A stretch of 24,621 bases of DNA from Treponema sp. GTDB lineage: Bacteria > Spirochaetota > Spirochaetia > Treponematales > Treponemataceae. The translations under genes were made by a program, and so were the position numbers. Positions 22,076 through 24,621 of the stretch are shown here, piece by piece; within the stretch, counting starts at the first letter, position 1; every line of letters starts with the position of its first letter. The stretch covers positions 1-24,621 of the forward strand of contig JALNVF010000036.1 of assembly GCA_023231445.1 (NCBI GenBank), in the 5' to 3' direction. The notes under the pieces were generated by a model. That model saw only the letters and a list, made by a program, of their open reading frames with translations, was not told the origin of the DNA and ran no database searches.

Positions 22076-22243
22076 ATGGCAACTATAGAAGGATACTTTG
22101 ACGGGAAAACATTCGTTCCGCTTGAACCTTTTTCGGTACGGCAGAATCAGAAAGTCCAGATTACGGTCCTCGATGATTTTCTCACCGAGGAAAAACAGAA
22201 ACAACTCGAACAGATGCGCAGTAAAAATAAGGGAAACAAATAG
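22076..22243 (+). CDS. DUF104/AF2212-type antitoxin-like small protein, orphan
   Basis: A 55-residue protein starting at the ATG with AAGGAG 8 nt upstream. The N-terminus (MATIEGYFDGKTFVPLEPF and the following QKVQITVLDD) matches the short beta-strand pattern of the DUF104 family, whose members resemble AbrB/VapB antitoxins and often stand beside PIN-domain toxins. The C-terminus is a charged helix (FLTEEKQKQLEQMRSKNKG). No toxin gene follows: 22244-22288 is non-coding and then the convergent transporter gene ends. Function as an antitoxin is therefore not supported by context; it may be an orphan or have another role. Confidence 0.65.
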   Translation: MATIEGYFDGKTFVPLEPFSVRQNQKVQITVLDDFLTEEKQKQLEQMRSKNKGNK

Positions 22244-22288
22244 ATTATCCGGAATGTCTACAGGAAACGGAAGAGTTCTGCACACGTT

Positions 22289-23008
22289 TTATCCGCTTAT
22301 CCATTTACCGTCTGTTTTACATTTTGTGTACATCATTCTTGCAAGATATATAAACGGAGTGTCAAGCAGACTGGTACAAATATAAATTACATAACAGGCA
22401 CCTGTGATCGAAAGCAGCGTTTTTATGTCGTACATGCCGAAAAAAGCACCAAAATTAAAAATAACGATATTCGCAGCCTGCGCCACGAGTGTTGACGCAT
22501 TGTTACGGAGCCAGAGATATTTAGTACTGCTTCCGCTTCGTTCTGTTGTATAATTCCACCATTTATGATACATCCACACATCAAACAATTCACTTACTGC
22601 ATAACCTGCAAGACTTGCAATAAGAATGCGGGGTGTGTGGGCAAATAACGTCTTCACACTGCTCATTGCCCAGTCGTTTGCAGAAGGCGTATACAGAACC
22701 CACAGCGATGAAAACAGAATGAAGGCACACGATGTTGCAATACCGATCCATACAGCCCGGTCCGCATCTTTTTTGCCGTACAGTTCACTCAGAAAATCTG
22801 TTGCAAGAAAGCTTGATGCAAACAGCGTATTGCCGAGTGTCTGTTCCATACCGAATGCCTTTACAAGAATCATGACTTCGATATTCGCAAGAATGGTACA
22901 TACTGCCGTCCATGCCATGCAGCCAGCCTTTCCGAACAGCCGGAAAAACAGAAAAAGTCCCCCGAATGATGCCACGAGGGATACGATAAGAAGTAATTCG
23001 TTAGACAT
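22289..23008 (-). CDS. yhhQ: Queuosine precursor transporter (YhhQ/VUT family)
   Basis: Inner-membrane transporter thought to import queuine-pathway precursors (preQ0/preQ1) for tRNA queuosine. The 239-residue protein has about six membrane helices. Family signatures visible are FLATDFLSELYGKKDADRAV, the segment RILIASLAGYAVSELFDVWMYHKW, and LRNNASTLVAQAANIVIF. The ATG has GGAG 5 nt upstream. The candidate preQ1-I riboswitch directly upstream strongly supports the substrate assignment. Codons around the start form a small hairpin with the ATG in its loop (23000-23014). It is convergent with the DUF104-like gene, 45 bp between stops. Confidence 0.9.
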   Translation of the reverse strand: MSNELLLIVSLVASFGGLFLFFRLFGKAGCMAWTAVCTILANIEVMILVKAFGMEQTLGNTLFASSFLATDFLSELYGKKDADRAVWIGIATSCAFILFSSLWVLYTPSANDWAMSSVKTLFAHTPRILIASLAGYAVSELFDVWMYHKWWNYTTERSGSSTKYLWLRNNASTLVAQAANIVIFNFGAFFGMYDIKTLLSITGACYVIYICTSLLDTPFIYLARMMYTKCKTDGKWISG

Positions 23009-23032
23009 ACTAACTCCATAAAAGTGAATTGA

Positions 23033-23088
23033 CCTGGTTTTGTTTTATCAGCACGATGCTGAAAGGCAGGAAGGACTGCGAACTGCCC
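23033..23088 (-). promoter_or_regulatory. Candidate preQ1-I riboswitch with extra hairpin
   Basis: Minus strand. P1 is GGCAG/CTGCC (23087-23083 with 23069-23065). Its loop reads TTCGCAGTCCTTC, closely resembling the TCGCAGT loop of the known Thermoanaerobacter preQ1-I aptamer. An A-rich tail ATAAAACAAAACC ends in AGG (23035-23033), which can pair with CCU in the loop to close the H-type pseudoknot. Between P1 and the A-rich tail is an added hairpin CAGCA-TCG-TGCTG (23061-23049). The gene downstream is the family commonly controlled by preQ1. The Shine-Dalgarno lies about 14 nt beyond the pseudoknot, so the switching mechanism is not obvious. Confidence 0.75.
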
Positions 23089-23090
23089 GA

Positions 23091-23194
23091 ATGTTACTAT
23101 AACACAAAAAGAAAAAAAGTACAGCAGAAAATCTATTGCAAAATAATTCTTCCGATGTTATCATAAATAGTAACACTACTATAAAAAGTAACAC
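23091..23194. repeat. Three copies of an AGTAACAC-like motif in the divergent promoter region
   Basis: ATAGTAACAT on the minus strand at 23100-23091, ATAGTAACAC on the plus strand at 23167-23176 and AAAGTAACAC at 23185-23194. The two plus copies are 18 bp apart and flank a TATAAA at 23180-23185 upstream of iorA; the minus copy overlaps the yhhQ -10. TGTTA at 23156-23160 also forms an inverted pair with the first plus copy. Possible operator sites for a shared regulator. Confidence 0.35.
23096..23101 (-). promoter_or_regulatory. Predicted -10 box of yhhQ
   Basis: TATAGT on the minus strand ends 7 nt before the first base of the riboswitch P1, so the transcript would begin right at the aptamer. 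The -35 is weak. One copy of the AGTAACA-type repeat overlaps this box. Confidence 0.45.
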
Positions 23195-23206
23195 GGGGTA
23201 CAGAAA

Positions 23207-24621
23207 GTGTCAGAACAGATGATTATGGGAAATCAGGCGGTTGCACTGGGAGCACTGCAGGCAGGAATCAATCTTGCTGCAGGCTATCCGGGAACGCCCT
23301 CATCGGAAATTATCGAATATATTGCGAAATACCGCAAGGAAACCGGCGTATACGTCGAGTGGTCGGTAAATGAAAAGGCAGCTGTTGAAGTTGCCGCAGG
23401 CGCATCGTATGCAGGCGCACGGGTACTTGTAACAATGAAACAGGTTGGCCTGAACGTTGCCTCCGATCCGGTTATGTGTCTGTCATACGTCGGAGTAAAA
23501 GGAGGGATGGTCATAGTGGCAGCCGACGATCCGGGGCCGATCTCTTCTCAGACCGAGCAGGATACACGCCATTTTGCCCGTTTTTCCAAACTGCCTGTTT
23601 TTGATCCTTCTTCCCCTGAAGAAGCATATACAATGGTTCAGGATGCCTTTGACTATTCGGAAAAATACAATACGCCTGTCATACTTCGTCCCACAACAAG
23701 GGTTGACCACGGATATGCAAGTATGACTATTCCTCCGCTTCCGAAAGCACGCAGAATTAACGGATTTGTAAAAGATACAAAACGATGGGTCATATTTCCC
23801 CGGACATCTTTTTTGAACCACAAACGTGTATTCGACCGCAATGAACATATCCTTCCCGATATCTTCTCATCGGCTGAATATAATTTCATCGAGGATGCTT
23901 CCATGCCGTCCGGTAATGAGAAAAAAAAGGGCATCATCACATCGGGAATAAGCTATGAGTATACAAAAGAAGCGCTCGCACTTCTGAAAAAAAACGACGC
24001 ACTCGTTATGAAAGTCGGAACACCCTACCCTTTTCCCGAAAACAAAGCGCTTGAGTTTCTTTCAAAAGCAGATGAAATTATCGCGGTGGAAGAACTTGAT
24101 CCCGTGCTTGAACGGGAACTTATTTACCTCTGCGGTAAATATAAACTGCCGAATATCATCCGGGGAAAACTCACCGGAGACGTTCAGGAAGCCGGCGAAA
24201 ACACCGTTGAATCAGTGAAAAAAGCGCTTGCAGCTTTCTACGGCATCAGTACGGTGCCTGAAAAACCTGCTCAGGACGCACCGGAACTACCTATCCGTCC
24301 GCCCGTTCTCTGTGCCGGCTGTCCGCACAGAGGTTCGTTCTATGCAGTAAAACAGGCCATGAAAGGTGAAAAAACCGTCTACTGCGGTGATATAGGCTGC
24401 TATACCCTCGGCAATGCCATGCCGCTCGACATGTGCGACACGTGTCTGTGTATGGGAGCCGATATTACGATGGCGCAGGGATTCTTCCACGCGGAAAACG
24501 ACCGGAAATGTTTTTCATTCATCGGGGATTCAACGTTTTTCGCATCCGGAATCACCGGCGTCGTAAACGCTGTTTATAATCAGGCGCACATCACCCTGTG
24601 TATTCTTGACAATTCCACAAC
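23207..24621 (+). CDS. iorA: Indolepyruvate:ferredoxin oxidoreductase alpha subunit, 5' part (cut by window edge)
   Basis: Oxidatively decarboxylates indolepyruvate and related aryl 2-oxoacids to acyl-CoA with reduction of ferredoxin; a TPP enzyme of anaerobic amino-acid metabolism, working with a small beta subunit (iorB) not seen here. The 471 codons present cover most of the usual 600 or so. Motifs: MGNQAVALGALQAGINLAAGYPGTPSSEI at the N-terminus, the VEWSVNEKAAVEVAAGASYAGAR segment, the QVGLNVASDPVM helix, CAGCPHRG, and the TPP-binding GDIGCYTLGNAMPLDMCDT and FIGDSTFFASGITG. I start at GTG 23207 (MSEQMIMGNQ) with a GGGG about 8 nt upstream; ATG 23219 or 23225 are alternatives. A -10-like TATAAA lies at 23180-23185. 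The C-terminal ferredoxin-like cluster domain lies outside the window. Confidence 0.92.
   Translation, partial: MSEQMIMGNQAVALGALQAGINLAAGYPGTPSSEIIEYIAKYRKETGVYVEWSVNEKAAVEVAAGASYAGARVLVTMKQVGLNVASDPVMCLSYVGVKGGMVIVAADDPGPISSQTEQDTRHFARFSKLPVFDPSSPEEAYTMVQDAFDYSEKYNTPVILRPTTRVDHGYASMTIPPLPKARRINGFVKDTKRWVIFPRTSFLNHKRVFDRNEHILPDIFSSAEYNFIEDASMPSGNEKKKGIITSGISYEYTKEALALLKKNDALVMKVGTPYPFPENKALEFLSKADEIIAVEELDPVLERELIYLCGKYKLPNIIRGKLTGDVQEAGENTVESVKKALAAFYGISTVPEKPAQDAPELPIRPPVLCAGCPHRGSFYAVKQAMKGEKTVYCGDIGCYTLGNAMPLDMCDTCLCMGADITMAQGFFHAENDRKCFSFIGDSTFFASGITGVVNAVYNQAHITLCILDNST

Larger units (their letters stand above)
23009..23206. other. Divergent regulatory region between yhhQ and iorA
   Basis: 198 bp holding, on the minus strand, the yhhQ -10 box, the preQ1 aptamer and the Shine-Dalgarno, and on the plus strand the iorA -10-like box and GGGG. 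An A/T-rich stretch (23100-23120) separates the two sides. I see no open frame of interest. Confidence 0.6.

Noticed and set aside
22254..22385. Possible toxin-like frame after the DUF104 gene
   Set aside because: It overlaps the conserved transporter gene antisense, lacks an SD and shows no PIN-domain acidic residues.
1..24621. tRNA genes, rRNA, CRISPR arrays, insertion sequences, prophage
   Set aside because: None seen: no cloverleaf-like segment noticed, no regularly spaced repeats, no transposase or integrase frames.

Overview
The window looks like a chromosomal core segment of a spirochaete, most probably a Treponema-like gut or rumen organism. This is an inference from gene content: a CheA chemotaxis kinase beginning with an Hpt domain, LL-diaminopimelate aminotransferase, a spirochaete-style lipoprotein signal, a lone PTS EIIA-like protein and very compact, AT-rich intergenic DNA. 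No tRNA, rRNA, CRISPR array, insertion sequence or phage gene was seen. Both window edges cut genes: cheA on the left and an indolepyruvate:ferredoxin oxidoreductase alpha subunit on the right.

Layout. 1-1185 (-) is the N-terminal part of cheA. 1324-2556 (+) is a predicted exported, probably outer-membrane protein. 2561-5958 (-) holds a two-component pair (response regulator, then histidine kinase) followed by dapL. 6155-7645 (+) holds a 66-residue protein and NADP isocitrate dehydrogenase. 7646-8754 (-) is a zinc-ribbon protein overlapping glutamate racemase. 8807-10077 (+) is a pentapeptide-like protein overlapping a metallo-beta-lactamase-fold protein. 10063-11889 (-) is a membrane-anchored HExxH protein. 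11939-12394 (+) is an unknown 151-residue protein. 12395-17399 (-) is a three-gene amino-acid operon: aspartokinase/homoserine dehydrogenase, a DAHP synthase-prephenate dehydratase fusion, and the acetolactate synthase small subunit. 17532-18745 (+) is an EIIA-like gene between two poorly defined small membrane or exported proteins. 18781-19231 is a SecA relic. 19259-21994 (+) is pyruvate kinase and a ZnuA-like lipoprotein. 22076-22243 is an orphan DUF104-type small protein. 22289-23008 (-) is a queuosine-precursor transporter behind a candidate preQ1-I riboswitch. 23207 to the end (+) is iorA.

The most striking regularity is in the promoters. At least eight genes heading a transcript have no Shine-Dalgarno sequence. 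Instead they carry a -35/-10 pair with a 16-17 bp spacer whose -10 box ends only 6-8 nt before the start codon, so transcription should begin at or next to the A of ATG. A ninth has the -10 at the same distance but no good -35. Other genes, mainly those inside operons but also thrA, pyk, the DUF104 gene, the riboswitch-controlled transporter and the exported protein at 1324, have good Shine-Dalgarno sites. The window therefore suggests two modes of translation initiation, leaderless and SD-led.

Other points for a second look are the internally deleted SecA relic, a preQ1 aptamer with an extra hairpin, a ZnuA-like protein lacking all three family histidines, a histidine kinase with no ordinary start codon before its first membrane segment, an icd terminator embedded in murI coding sequence, and an operon whose three genes all encode ACT-type feedback-controlled enzymes. 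Starts were moved from the longest open frame where an SD or promoter decided it (1324, 5958, 9469, 11939, 17532, 19259, 22076).
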